A DNA stretch of 46,056 bases from Halochromatium glycolicum (GCF_016584085.1 NZ_NRSJ01000044.1:1-46056), one strand, 5' to 3'; counted from the stretch's first letter, positions 7,583-15,985 are shown. Program-made: numbers and translations. The notes: generated from the sequence alone by a model not told the origin.

Positions 7583-8134
7583 CTACTCGGGGCGGTTCGG
7601 TGGGTCGAGGTCGTCAGGCGGCGTCGCCTCGTTTGCCGTCACTGCAGCGAGCAATGCGTCGAGCTCGGTGAGCTGCTGCTGTTGCTGCTCGACAATCCGT
7701 GCCAGGATGGCTCGGCTTGCGGCGATGTGCGCCTGTTGATGCGCATCCTGCAGCCGGGTAAGGGCGCAGTGCTCCCGTTGCAGGGCCAAGCGGATGAGCT
7801 CAGCGATGGCGAACGGATGATGACAGTCCTCTGGGCTGGACTGATCGAGCCTGGGGGCGAGCACGTCCGGGCATCGCCACAGGAAGTCCCAAGGGGCGAT
7901 CCGCGGCAGCGCCTCGGCGGGCTGCAACCGGGCGACTGCGGCGGCTGTCGCGAGGCCGATTGCGGCGATGCGCCCGAAGAGCTCGGCGGCGGCCTCGTTG
8001 TTATGGGCGTTGAAACAGGACTGGAGCTGCTCATAACGGCTGACCGAGTCCTGGATCAGCTCGAGTGCCTGAGCGACGACCTCAGCGGGGGTCATCGCAG
8101 AGGGTGCGCCCGGCTGGGTCGGCATGTGGCTCAT
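7583..8134 (-). CDS. Helical protein, possibly a degenerate ferritin-like domain
   Basis: A 183-residue, nearly all-helical protein. Helices run ALELIQDSVSRYEQLQSCF, then AAAELFGRIAAIGLATAA, and later LALQREHCALTRLQDAH and EQQQQQLTELDALLAAV. The spacing and the AELFGRIA pattern recall ferritin-like/rubrerythrin proteins that would read E(L/F)F..lA..E..H. The second ExxH metal-binding site appears replaced here by hydrophobic residues, so iron oxidation is doubtful. A poly-Gln run (five Q) sits near the C-terminus. It starts five bases after the korB stop codon and is probably co-transcribed with korAB. I am not sure of the family. Confidence 0.6.
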   Translation of the reverse strand: MSHMPTQPGAPSAMTPAEVVAQALELIQDSVSRYEQLQSCFNAHNNEAAAELFGRIAAIGLATAAAVARLQPAEALPRIAPWDFLWRCPDVLAPRLDQSSPEDCHHPFAIAELIRLALQREHCALTRLQDAHQQAHIAASRAILARIVEQQQQQLTELDALLAAVTANEATPPDDLDPPNRPE

Positions 8135-8139
8135 TGCGG

Positions 8140-8994
8140 TTAAACCTCCAGCTCCGCCTCGATCCGATCGATGGCCGCGGCGCGGTCGGCGTCAGCGAGC
8201 GTGTCCTTGGGGCCAGAATGGGCCTTGGGGTCGGCCTCGTGCAGGACACCGATGCCCATGCCGTCATCATCGACCCGCAGGGCCGGAACGGCCTCGGCAT
8301 CGCAGCGGGCGCGGTCGGTGAAGGGGTGCACTCCCTGTTTCCAATCGGATTGATCGTCGGGACGGAAGGTCCGGCAGGGGCTGAGGACATGAACGAAAGC
8401 GAAGCCGGGATGCAGGATCGCCCGTGCAATCAGTTCGCTGAGTCCGTGCGGGTCGCCGCTGAAGCCGCGCGCGATGAAGCCGGCGCCTGCTGCCAGCGCA
8501 ATCGCGGCGGGTCGAAAGACCGGGATGCCGGGGCCGTTCGGCGTGAGCGGGCTCCGGGTCCAGTCCGGTGGCGTCGTCGGTGAGGCCTGGCCCTTGGTCA
8601 TGCCGTAGACCGCGTTGTCCATCACGATGTAGCAGAGGTCGATATTGCGGCGGCAGGCGTGCAGGAAGTGATTGCCGCCGATCGAGAAGCCATCGCCGTC
8701 ACCACCGGCGACGATCACAGTCAGATCGGGGCGCGCGACCTTGAGCCCGGTTGCCAACGGCAGCGCGCGGCCATGCAGGCCGTGGAAGCCGTAGCAATCG
8801 AGGTAGGCCGGGAGCCGTGACGAACAGCCGATCCCGGAGATGACGGCGGTGTCCTCTTTGGGGCGCTCGAGATAGGCCAGCGCCTTCGTCAGCGCTGAGA
8901 GCACGCCGAAATGGCCGCAGCCGGGACACCAGATCGGTTTGATATCGGACAGATAGTCGCGCGCGCGCAGGGTTGGGGTCGTGGTTGCGCTCAT
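8140..8994 (-). CDS. korB: 2-oxoacid:ferredoxin oxidoreductase, beta subunit
   Basis: A 284-residue thiamine-pyrophosphate-binding subunit. WCPGCGHFG near residue 22 and the TPP/Mg site GDGDGFSIGGNHF are typical of KorB-type enzymes. With KorA it would catalyse reversible CoA-dependent oxidative decarboxylation of a 2-oxoacid, most likely 2-oxoglutarate, with ferredoxin as electron partner. The start codon directly follows the korA stop (TGA then ATG), so the subunits are translationally coupled. No ferredoxin or delta-subunit gene is next to it. Substrate preference (2-oxoglutarate or pyruvate) is inferred from subunit layout only. Confidence 0.9.
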   Translation of the reverse strand: MSATTTPTLRARDYLSDIKPIWCPGCGHFGVLSALTKALAYLERPKEDTAVISGIGCSSRLPAYLDCYGFHGLHGRALPLATGLKVARPDLTVIVAGGDGDGFSIGGNHFLHACRRNIDLCYIVMDNAVYGMTKGQASPTTPPDWTRSPLTPNGPGIPVFRPAAIALAAGAGFIARGFSGDPHGLSELIARAILHPGFAFVHVLSPCRTFRPDDQSDWKQGVHPFTDRARCDAEAVPALRVDDDGMGIGVLHEADPKAHSGPKDTLADADRAAAIDRIEAELEV

Positions 8995-10914
8995 TCAGGC
9001 TTGCCCTCCCAGCCGTCGGCTGCTGCCCGCGCCACTGATCGCGGCGGCTTCGGTCCGTTCCAGCTCTGGTGGTCCAAACAGCTCGCGCACACTGTTGAGG
9101 ATCTCCGCCGGTCGCAGCGGCAGCGGACCGGGTCTCGCGAAGGAGCGGGCTGCACTCGGCAGTACCCGTTCGGCATGGAGGTAGCGAAACAGTTGTCCGC
9201 TCGCGTTGATCTCGACGACCAGCACCTCGCTATCTGCCAGCGCTCGGCGCATCGCCTCATGCTGCAGCGGTGCAAGCAAGCGCAGTGCGATGGTTTGGAC
9301 CGCGACCCCCTGCTCGCGCAAGCGCATCGCGGCCTCCTGGACCGCCCCCCAGCTCGAGCCCCAGGTCACCAGGCTGATGGGCCTTGAGCCGTTACGGTGA
9401 GTATAGTCATCGCCGCGATCCCTGCGGGCCCAAGCGTCTCCATAGTCATGGCCGCTCAGTTTGTCGGCGAGCTTCGCGAGCTGGGCGCGGTGGTGAGCGG
9501 CGTTGCTCGATGGCGTTCCGCGCTCATCGTGGGCGAGGCCGTCTGCGGTGTAGGTCAGGCCGGCTTCGCCTGGGATCGACATTGGTGAGATGCCGTCGGC
9601 GCTCTGGCGATAGCGGGCGAACGCCGTCTTTGCTGGACTCTCTTCAGCGGTTCCAGCGGTTCCAGCGGTTCCAGCGGTTCCAGCGGTTCCAGCGGTTCCA
9701 GCGGTGCTGGGTGCCTGTTCGGCCCTGTCCTGGTCGATCCGTTTGCGGCCGGGAACAGGAGGGGCGGCGGCCGGTGGGTCGATCACCGCTCGGGTCTGCC
9801 CAAGTGCCTGATCAGAGAGAACGATTGCGGCTGTCTGTAGGCGCTCGGCCAACCGGCTCGCCCATTCGGTGGTGAAGGCACAGTCACCGACATCGAGTGG
9901 CGCGAGCACGAGATGGGGCGCCTCCCCGTGCAGCCCATACAGGGCCTGGTCGAGATCGGCCTGCTCGGACTTGGTCGGTAGACCGGTGCTCGGACCACCA
10001 CGGGCGACATCGACGACGACGATCGGGGTTTCACTGGCGACGGCGAGGCCAATCCCTTCTGTCATCAAGCTCAAGCCTGGTCCGGAGGTAGCGGTCAGCG
10101 CGGGGACCCCGCCGAAGCTCGCGCCCACCAGCATCGAGACGGCAGCGAGCTCGTCTTCGGCCTGCACCAGGTTGCCCCCAATGCGCTCGAGCTGTGGCGC
10201 CAGCCATTCGAGCATCTCACTCGCCGGGGTGATCGGGTAGGCGGCAACGAAGTCGACGCCGGCCCGCAGGGCGCCGAGGCCGGCAGCGGCATTGCCGCTG
10301 AGGCGCCAGCGGCGCCTGGCCGGTCGGGTCGGAGCCGTTTCCGCCGCCAGCGCAGGCTTGGGATAGCCGGCGCTGATGCAGGCCTGCGTCGCGCGGACGG
10401 TCTCGACGGGCTTGTTCGCAAGGATCTCGCCGGCGGCCTCGGAGAGGGCGGTCAGTGAAAGCCCGATCGCGCTGCCGGCGACGCCCACTGCGACCATGTT
10501 CGCGCGTCCTTCCGGCTGTGCCTTGGCCTGATTGGCGAAGCGGACCCCGCGCTGCTCGGCGCCGCTGGCAGCGATGAGGTCGGGAATCGGACCGCTGTCT
10601 GGGTCGAACAAGATCAAGCTGTCTGAATCGAGCGGCAGCTCGTCGACGAAGCGCTCGATGTTGCGCCAGTCGAGCGCGGCGAGGAGGTCGACGCGATCCC
10701 CGATATTGGTGACCGGGGTTGGCCCGATGCGCAGGATAGCGACCGATTCGCCGCCCCGAACCTGGGGGCCGGCCGCGCGCATCATGAGCCCATACCGGTC
10801 GCAGCGCTGAGCAGCAGCGAGCAGGATCGAGCCGGCGGTCAGTGCGCCGCTGCCACCCGAGCCGCTGATGGCGACCGTGATCGGTTGTGAGTGGTCACTG
10901 GTTCGCCGCGTCAT
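8995..10914 (-). CDS. korA: 2-oxoacid:ferredoxin oxidoreductase, fused gamma-alpha subunit
   Basis: A 639-residue fusion. Residues 1 to about 190 are the gamma domain (SGSGGSGALTAG, then AAGPQVRGGES). From about 205 the alpha domain follows with YPITPASEMLEWL, AEDELAAVSMLVGAS and TSGPGLSLM, all typical of KorA. Between the alpha core and the C-terminal domain lies a low-complexity linker with six consecutive Thr-Ala-Gly units, encoded by a perfect 9-bp tandem array, which other KorA proteins do not need for function. It pairs with korB immediately downstream. suhB lies upstream on the same strand after a 186-bp gap. Confidence 0.9.
   Translation of the reverse strand: MTRRTSDHSQPITVAISGSGGSGALTAGSILLAAAQRCDRYGLMMRAAGPQVRGGESVAILRIGPTPVTNIGDRVDLLAALDWRNIERFVDELPLDSDSLILFDPDSGPIPDLIAASGAEQRGVRFANQAKAQPEGRANMVAVGVAGSAIGLSLTALSEAAGEILANKPVETVRATQACISAGYPKPALAAETAPTRPARRRWRLSGNAAAGLGALRAGVDFVAAYPITPASEMLEWLAPQLERIGGNLVQAEDELAAVSMLVGASFGGVPALTATSGPGLSLMTEGIGLAVASETPIVVVDVARGGPSTGLPTKSEQADLDQALYGLHGEAPHLVLAPLDVGDCAFTTEWASRLAERLQTAAIVLSDQALGQTRAVIDPPAAAPPVPGRKRIDQDRAEQAPSTAGTAGTAGTAGTAGTAGTAEESPAKTAFARYRQSADGISPMSIPGEAGLTYTADGLAHDERGTPSSNAAHHRAQLAKLADKLSGHDYGDAWARRDRGDDYTHRNGSRPISLVTWGSSWGAVQEAAMRLREQGVAVQTIALRLLAPLQHEAMRRALADSEVLVVEINASGQLFRYLHAERVLPSAARSFARPGPLPLRPAEILNSVRELFGPPELERTEAAAISGAGSSRRLGGQA
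9645..9707. repeat. In-frame 9-bp tandem repeat within korA
   Basis: The unit CAGCGGTTC (plus strand) is repeated six times exactly, plus one variant unit. On the coding strand it encodes Thr-Ala-Gly repeats. The units are identical at the nucleotide level, so the array is recent or slippage-prone. Copy changes would keep the frame. Confidence 0.9.
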
Positions 10915-11036
10915 GCCTGTCTCCGCCGTTCGACTGCTCCGGCCGCCTCGGCCGGACGAGTGGCCGCCTTGCGCGACCTTGCCCGAAGCATAGGCGTCGA
11001 GCCGCGAGGCGCCCGCGACCTGGGCCGCACTTTGGA

Positions 11037-11090
11037 GACCGTCTCTTTCGGGGCGACCGTTTCTTTCGGGGCGACCGTCTCGTCAGGAGC
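11037..11090. repeat. 18-bp tandem repeat between suhB and korA
   Basis: Three adjacent units of GACCGTCTCTTTCGGGGC, the second with one change and the third diverged. They lie in the 186-bp gap (10915-11100) between suhB and korA. No promoter or terminator is clear in this gap. Confidence 0.7.
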
Positions 11091-11100
11091 GCCCGTCTTC

Positions 11101-11910
11101 TCAGGCCGGCAGATCGGCGCTGCGGAAGGGTTTGAGGCGCTCGAGCATCGCGCGGTGGACCTTGAGGCTGCCAGCGACGACATTGCAGGTGTCGAAGAAG
11201 CGATCGCCGCCGGCGAGGTCGGTCACGGTGCCGCCGGCTTCTGCGACCAAGAGCGCACCGGCCGCGAAGTCCCAGGGCGAGAGGTTCAGCTCCCAGAAGC
11301 CGTCGAGCCGGCCGGCGGCGACATAGGCGAAATCCAGCGCGGCAGAGCCGGGGCGGCGAATACCGGCGGTGTCGCGGATCATCGCCGCGAGCATGCCGAG
11401 GTAGGTGGTCAGGTGCGCCTGCTCCCGGAACGGGATGCCGGTGCCGATCAATGCGCCCTCGAGTCCGCGGCGATCGCTGACGCGGATGCGCCGATCGTTC
11501 AGCATTGCGCCGCTGCCGCGACTCGCGGTAAAGAGCTCTTCGCGCAGCGGGTCATAGACCACGGCCTGTACCATCAGGCCGCGATGCCGCAGGCCGATCG
11601 AGATCGACCATTGCGGGAAGCCGTGAAGATAGTTCGTGGTCCCATCAAGCGGGTCGATGATCCACTCGTACTCGCCACCGCTCTTGCGCCCCGCGCTGCT
11701 GCCGCTCTCTTCGGCGAGGATCGCGTGATCGGGGAATTTGCCGCGCAGCTCCTCGATGATGGCGGCCTCACAGGCGCGGTCGACCTCGCTGACGAAATCG
11801 TTGCGGCTCTTCTCGGTGATCCGCAGATCACCGCCGCGCTCGTATGAGCGCACCGCGATCCGGCCGGCCTTGCGCGCGGCGCGTACTGCAATGTTGAGCA
11901 TGGCGTCCAT
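11101..11910 (-). CDS. suhB: Inositol-1-monophosphatase family protein
   Basis: A 269-residue protein of the FIG metal-dependent phosphatase superfamily. The metal-binding motifs are EVDRACE, AEESG, WIIDPLDGTTNYLHGFP and the late SPWDFAAGALLVAEAGG, in the right order and spacing. Length matches E. coli SuhB (267). SuhB hydrolyses inositol phosphates in vitro and joins the NusA/RNA polymerase antitermination complex on rRNA in gammaproteobacteria. It is transcribed divergently from trmJ across an AT-richer 70-bp gap. In pseudomonads suhB-trmJ-cysE-iscR are also neighbours. Confidence 0.95.
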   Translation of the reverse strand: MDAMLNIAVRAARKAGRIAVRSYERGGDLRITEKSRNDFVSEVDRACEAAIIEELRGKFPDHAILAEESGSSAGRKSGGEYEWIIDPLDGTTNYLHGFPQWSISIGLRHRGLMVQAVVYDPLREELFTASRGSGAMLNDRRIRVSDRRGLEGALIGTGIPFREQAHLTTYLGMLAAMIRDTAGIRRPGSAALDFAYVAAGRLDGFWELNLSPWDFAAGALLVAEAGGTVTDLAGGDRFFDTCNVVAGSLKVHRAMLERLKPFRSADLPA

Positions 11911-11980
11911 GGCGTCAACGATAATGCATTCGCATCATCGAGAGAAGATTGACAAGGTAGTAAAACTCTGAAGAACTGAT

Positions 11981-12847
11981 GTGGTGACTGTGATCGAGCC
12001 AATGCCTGCTGCTACGTCCGTTGATTCTCCGCCTTCGCTGGGACGGCTTGCGCGCGTGCGCGTCGTGCTGGTCGAGACCAGCCTGAGCGCGAACATGGGC
12101 GCCGTTGCGCGCGCGATGAAGACGATGGGGCTCTCGCAGCTGGTGCTGGTGCGGCCCCAACAGCAGCTCGATGCGGAGGCGCTCGCGCGTGCCGCCGGCG
12201 CGGATGATCTGCTCGCCCGTGCCCGGATCTGCGATACGCTGACCGATGCCTTGGCCGGCTGCCGGCTGGTGATCGGCTCGAGTGCGCGCGCGCGCGCCTT
12301 AGCCTGGCCCGAGGTCGACCCGGCAGGCTGTGCCGAGCGGCTCGTCGAGGAGGCCGCCGAGGGTGAGGTGGCGCTGCTGCTCGGCCGTGAGCGCTCCGGT
12401 CTGACCAACGACGAGCTGGCGAGCTGTCATTATCTGGCGCGAATTCCGGCCAACCCGGATTACAGCTCGCTGAACATCGCGGCGGCGGCGCAGGTCTTCG
12501 CCTATGAGCTGCGGCGCCGTGCGCTGACGATCGGCGCGCCGGCGAGCGGGGCAGGGGCGCCGGAGCAGGCGGCGCTGGGATCGACCCAGGCCGGGGTCCA
12601 CTCGGGGGGCGATGGCTCGCCGCCGGAGGAGCTAGCGACGGCCGACGAGATGGCGGGCTTCTATGCCCATCTGGAGCAGACGCTGGTCGCGATCGGGTTC
12701 GCCGATCCGGACCAGTCGAGGACCTTGCGTCGGCGTCTACGCCGGCTCTTCAATCGGGCACGCCCGGATCGTACCGAGCTCAACATCCTGCGCGGCATCC
12801 TTTCGGCGGCAGCAGGACGCAAAGACCCCAATCGGTTTCGGCGATGA
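11981..12847 (+). CDS. trmJ: tRNA (cytidine/uridine-2'-O-)-methyltransferase TrmJ
   Basis: A SpoU/TrmH-family methyltransferase of up to 288 residues, modifying the ribose at position 32 of the anticodon loop of certain tRNAs. VRVVLVETSLSANMGAVARAMKTMGL, AAGADDLL, LLLGRERSGLTNDEL and IPANPDYSSLNIAAAAQV are the SPOUT knot motifs, in TrmJ order. The C-terminal extension (EMAGFYAHLEQTL) matches the TrmJ tail. The start is uncertain: GTG at 11981 or 11990, or ATG at 12002. The core begins at about residue 25 of the longest form, so the ATG (281 residues) is quite possible. It heads the run trmJ-cysE-iscR. Confidence 0.92.
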   Translation: MVTVIEPMPAATSVDSPPSLGRLARVRVVLVETSLSANMGAVARAMKTMGLSQLVLVRPQQQLDAEALARAAGADDLLARARICDTLTDALAGCRLVIGSSARARALAWPEVDPAGCAERLVEEAAEGEVALLLGRERSGLTNDELASCHYLARIPANPDYSSLNIAAAAQVFAYELRRRALTIGAPASGAGAPEQAALGSTQAGVHSGGDGSPPEELATADEMAGFYAHLEQTLVAIGFADPDQSRTLRRRLRRLFNRARPDRTELNILRGILSAAAGRKDPNRFRR

Positions 12848-12884
12848 ACACTGCCGAGCCATCACTGCTCAAGGAGACGGTTTG

Positions 12885-13697
12885 ATGCTCAGCCGGTTGC
12901 GGGAGGACATCGAATGTGTATTCGAGCGCGACCCAGCGGCCCGGAATGCCTTTGAGGTCTTGACGACCTATCCGGGGCTGCATGCGGTGATGATGCATCG
13001 AGCCTCGCATGCGCTCTGGCGGCGCGGCTTCAAATGGCTCGCGCGCATGCTATCGAACGTGGCGCGGCTGCTCACCGGCATCGAGATCCATCCGGGGGCC
13101 GAGCTCGGCCGGCGTTTCTTCATCGATCACGGGATGGGTGTGGTGATCGGCGAGACGGCTGTCGTCGGCGATGACTGCACCCTCTACCATGGTGTGACGC
13201 TGGGCGGGACGAGCTGGCAGAAGGGCAAACGCCATCCGACCCTCGGCTGCGATGTCGTGGTCGGCGCCGGTGCCAAGGTGCTGGGCCCGATCACCGTGGG
13301 CGACGGCGCCCGGATCGGCTCGAACGCGGTGGTGCTGAAGCCGGTGCCGGCCGGTGGGACCATCGTGGGCGTGCCAGGGAGGATGATCGAGCAGGGGGGC
13401 GACGCCGCGGCACGCCGTCGTGCCGACACCGCCAAGCGGATCGGATTCGATGCCTACGGGGCGACCCGCGATGCCCCTGATCCGGTCGCCAATGCGGTCA
13501 ATCGGATGCTCGATCATATCCACATCATGGATCGACGCATGGAGGCGATGTCGCGGGCGCTCGAGGAGCACGGCATCACGCGGCACTTCGAGCATCTCGG
13601 GGACCTCGAGGGATGCGTGCTCGATCCGGCGGCGGCGACGCCGGCGGTCGATGGCGATGACGGCGCATCGGGTCGGCAAGACCAGCATGGGCGTTGA
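12885..13697 (+). CDS. cysE: Serine O-acetyltransferase
   Basis: A 270-residue enzyme making O-acetylserine, the acceptor for sulfide in cysteine synthesis. It begins MLSRLREDIECVFERDPAARN, then has the left-handed beta-helix hexapeptide repeats (GMGVVIGETAVVGDDCTLYHGVTLGG, IGSNAVVLKPVPAG) with the catalytic His/Asp region. Start ATG 12885 has AAGGAG eight bases upstream. The longer frame overlaps trmJ and is not used. The C-terminus carries an extra ~80 residues that are helical and then low-complexity (DPAAATPAVDGDDG), as in the long CysE proteins encoded next to iscR. Confidence 0.93.
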   Translation: MLSRLREDIECVFERDPAARNAFEVLTTYPGLHAVMMHRASHALWRRGFKWLARMLSNVARLLTGIEIHPGAELGRRFFIDHGMGVVIGETAVVGDDCTLYHGVTLGGTSWQKGKRHPTLGCDVVVGAGAKVLGPITVGDGARIGSNAVVLKPVPAGGTIVGVPGRMIEQGGDAAARRRADTAKRIGFDAYGATRDAPDPVANAVNRMLDHIHIMDRRMEAMSRALEEHGITRHFEHLGDLEGCVLDPAAATPAVDGDDGASGRQDQHGR

Positions 13698-13767
13698 AGC
13701 GCGGCAGTCGGGCCTCGCGCCGTTCGATCGCAGCGCCGATGCGGGTTTGCGTCTTGCAAACACAAAA

Positions 13768-13796
13768 TTGATGGTATTCGTCGGTTATCATAGGAT
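13768..13796 (+). promoter_or_regulatory. Candidate sigma-70 promoter for iscR
   Basis: TTGATG (13768-13773) and TAGGAT (13791-13796) are separated by exactly 17 bases, each matching the consensus hexamer at four of six positions, about 37 bases before the iscR start. The surrounding 40 bases are AT-rich compared with the flanks. No convincing type 1 IscR palindrome was found by eye. Confidence 0.5.
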
Positions 13797-13832
13797 GACA
13801 GGTGAAGACGGTATCAGCGAGGAGGGGTCCAG

Positions 13833-14342
13833 GTGAGACTGACGACGAAGGGGCGCTACGCGGTCACCGCGGTGCTCGATCTTGCGATTCATCAGGGAAA
13901 TGGTCCGATTGCGCTCGCGGATATCGCGCAGCGTCAGGGGATCTCCCTTTCGTATCTGGAGCAGTTGTTCGCGAAGCTGCGCAAGCGGGGGCTCGTGGTC
14001 AGCGTGCGCGGTCCCGGTGGCGGCTACAATCTGGCACGAGAGGCCGCGTCGATCTACATCGCCGAGGTGATCACTGCGGTGGACGAGAACGTCGATACCA
14101 CCCGCTGCGGCGGCGCGCATAATTGCAAAGGGGATGGCCCCTGCCTAACCCATGATCTCTGGATGGACCTCAGCGATCGCATCTATGGCTACCTGAACAA
14201 TATCAGTCTCCATGACCTGGTCGAGCGTGGGGCGGCGGAGCAGGCTGGGCGGAGACCGAAGCGTCCGCTCGAGGCGAAGCAAGGGGGCGGCACCAAGGTC
14301 CATCTCGATGCGTTTCGCTCGACCGATCAGGCGAATGCCTGA
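13833..14342 (+). CDS. iscR: Fe-S cluster regulator IscR (Rrf2 family)
   Basis: A 169-residue Rrf2 transcription factor. The N-terminal winged helix (MRLTTKGRYAVTAVLDLA, then ISLSYLEQLFAKLRKRGLV, GPGGGYNLAR) is followed by the [2Fe-2S] ligands Cys92, Cys98, Cys104 and His107, at exactly the E. coli IscR positions. It should therefore bind a cluster and sense Fe-S status. It begins with GTG, with GGAGG seven bases upstream. No iscS, iscU, iscA or hsc gene follows, which is unusual for this gene order. A lipid A acyltransferase-type gene comes next instead. Confidence 0.95.
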   Translation: MRLTTKGRYAVTAVLDLAIHQGNGPIALADIAQRQGISLSYLEQLFAKLRKRGLVVSVRGPGGGYNLAREAASIYIAEVITAVDENVDTTRCGGAHNCKGDGPCLTHDLWMDLSDRIYGYLNNISLHDLVERGAAEQAGRRPKRPLEAKQGGGTKVHLDAFRSTDQANA

Positions 14343-14388
14343 GGCGGGGCGTTGATCAGCACCTGAGCTCGATCGGTTCGTTACCTCT

Positions 14389-15399
14389 GTGAAGCCACGC
14401 CAAGGAGCTGTGCCGGTCTCGGGCAAGGCGTTTGCAACCTCCGCAGCCGGTCGTTCTCCGCGTCGCTGGTGGCAAGAGCGTGCCGCTCGGGGGTTGGTTC
14501 GCTTGCTGGCGCCGCTGCCGCTTGCGGTGCTGCATCGGCTCGGTGCTGCGATCGGCCAGCTGATCGTGCTGCTCCCAAACCGGCAGCGCCGCAATGCGCT
14601 GATCAATATTGCCCTGCATGCCCCGCAGCGGCCCGCAACGGAGCTGATACGCGCGCGCAATCGCAGCCTGCGCGAGCTGGGAAAGACCCTGTTCGAGACG
14701 GCGCTGCTCTGGATGCGGCCGCCTGAGGCGGCGGTCGGACTGATCCGCGAGGTGCGCGGCGGCGAGCTGCTGAAGCGACAGCCCGGGCGTGGGCTCATCG
14801 TGCTCTCGCCCCATCTCGGCGCTTGGGAGCTGGCCGGACTCTACCTCTCGACCCAAGGGCCGACCACGATCTTCTACAAGCCGCAGCGGCTGCTCGATGA
14901 GCTGATCGTCGATGCGCGCCGGCGCGCCGGCGCGACCCTGGCACCGACCACCGCGCGCGGTATTCGGGTGCTCCTCAACGCCCTGGAGCGCGGTGAATAC
15001 GCGGGCATCCTGCCGGACCAGGAACCGCGCGAGGACAAAGGCGCGGTCTACGCGCCGCTGTTCGGGATACCCGCCTACACGATGCTGCTGGTCAATCGCC
15101 TGGCGCGCCGCAGCGCTGCGCCGGTGATCTTCATGATCGCGGAGCGGTTGCCGCGTGCACAGGGCTTCCGCATCCATTGCTTGAAGGCCCCGGACGGCAT
15201 CGACAGCGACGACGACGTCGAAGCGGCGGCGGCGTTGAACCGGGGGATCGAGCAGTGCATCGCGATCTGTCCGGATCAATACCTCTGGAGCTATCGGCGC
15301 TTCCGACGCCGGCCCAGCGGCGGAAACAAGGTCTATACGGGCCCGCTGCGCGATCAGGCGGCGATCGACAGGGCCCGTCTGCTGCGCGCGGGCAACTGA
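14389..15399 (+). CDS. LpxL/HtrB-family lysophospholipid acyltransferase
   Basis: A 336-residue inner-membrane-associated acyltransferase. The catalytic HX4E motif (HLGAWE) is at about residue 142, and LPDQEPREDKGAVYAPLFG is the conserved block III of the LpxL/LpxM family. An N-terminal hydrophobic helix (LLAPLPLAVLHRLGAAIGQLIVLLP) serves as membrane anchor. Members add the secondary acyl chains to lipid A; which acyl group cannot be told. The start used is GTG 14389, without a strong Shine-Dalgarno. It directly follows iscR. Confidence 0.88.
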   Translation: MKPRQGAVPVSGKAFATSAAGRSPRRWWQERAARGLVRLLAPLPLAVLHRLGAAIGQLIVLLPNRQRRNALINIALHAPQRPATELIRARNRSLRELGKTLFETALLWMRPPEAAVGLIREVRGGELLKRQPGRGLIVLSPHLGAWELAGLYLSTQGPTTIFYKPQRLLDELIVDARRRAGATLAPTTARGIRVLLNALERGEYAGILPDQEPREDKGAVYAPLFGIPAYTMLLVNRLARRSAAPVIFMIAERLPRAQGFRIHCLKAPDGIDSDDDVEAAAALNRGIEQCIAICPDQYLWSYRRFRRRPSGGNKVYTGPLRDQAAIDRARLLRAGN

Positions 15400-15450
15400 G
15401 GGGTCGGCTGGATCGCTGAGGGAGGACGCCGGCATTGCGCAGACGGGCAC

Positions 15451-15475
15451 AAAAAGGCCCCGCCGATGCGGGGCC
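15451..15475 (-). terminator. Rho-independent terminator, minus strand
   Basis: GGCCCCGC (15456-15463) and GCGGGGCC (15468-15475) form a perfect 8-bp stem with a CGAT loop. Read on the minus strand it is followed by five T residues. It lies beyond soxZ and would end the soxYZ transcript. Its position also separates it from the convergent acyltransferase gene. Confidence 0.75.
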
Positions 15476-15521
15476 GATTGTCTCAAGAGCGCTGCGTCTC
15501 ATGAGCGCTCGTGCCATGAGC

Positions 15522-15577
15522 GCTGGGCCAGATTCATGCTGGCCAGATTCGTGCTGGGCCAGATTCGTGCTGGCCAG
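15522..15577. repeat. 15/16-bp tandem repeat downstream of soxZ
   Basis: GCTGGGCCAGATTCAT, GCTGGCCAGATTCGT and GCTGGGCCAGATTCGT follow each other, plus a partial fourth unit (GCTGGCCAG). It lies between soxZ and the terminator. Each unit contains the small palindrome CTGGCCAG or a near copy. Confidence 0.8.
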
Positions 15578-15616
15578 CGCGCGTGCCTGCTGATCGCAGG
15601 CGCGCGCGGCTTGCGA

Positions 15617-15931
15617 TCAGCTGATCTCGGCCGTGCCGGTCTCGCTCTCGCCTTTGTTGTCGACCCAGGTGATCTCGATCTTGTCACCGGCAGCGCCGCC
15701 GTTGAACTTGAACGAGAGATAGGGGTTCTTCGAGACGCCGCCGCTCCAGAGTGCGGTCATCACGACCTGGTCGTTCCACTTGGCGGTGACTTCCTGGATG
15801 AAGTGAGCCGGGATCGGCTCACCGGTCTTCTTATCCTTGCGCAGACCGGTCTCCATCTCGTGGCTCATCAGCGACTTGACGGTCGTGACGCCGTTGCTGT
15901 TCTTGGCGCGGATCTTGATGTTGCCTGCCAT
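15617..15931 (-). CDS. soxZ: Thiosulfate oxidation carrier protein SoxZ
   Basis: A 104-residue protein with the SoxZ immunoglobulin-like fold: IKIRAKNSNGVTTVKSLMSHEMETGLRKD, then PAHFIQEVTAKWNDQVVM and YLSFKFNGGAAGDKIEITW. SoxZ forms the heterodimer SoxYZ, the periplasmic carrier that holds sulfur intermediates during thiosulfate oxidation. It has no signal peptide, as usual, because it is exported as a complex with the Tat substrate SoxY. It follows soxY by 54 bases. The other sox genes (soxB, soxXA) are not in the window, as in purple sulfur bacteria where soxYZ is a separate locus. Confidence 0.96.
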   Translation of the reverse strand: MAGNIKIRAKNSNGVTTVKSLMSHEMETGLRKDKKTGEPIPAHFIQEVTAKWNDQVVMTALWSGGVSKNPYLSFKFNGGAAGDKIEITWVDNKGESETGTAEIS

Positions 15932-15985
15932 GGTATTACCTCGGTTCGTTTGTCTGTGAAAGCTGCAACCAGTGTCAGGTCGGCA

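Noticed and set aside
10891..11847. 318-codon plus-strand frame over suhB
   Set aside because: Antisense to suhB, whose motifs are unambiguous.
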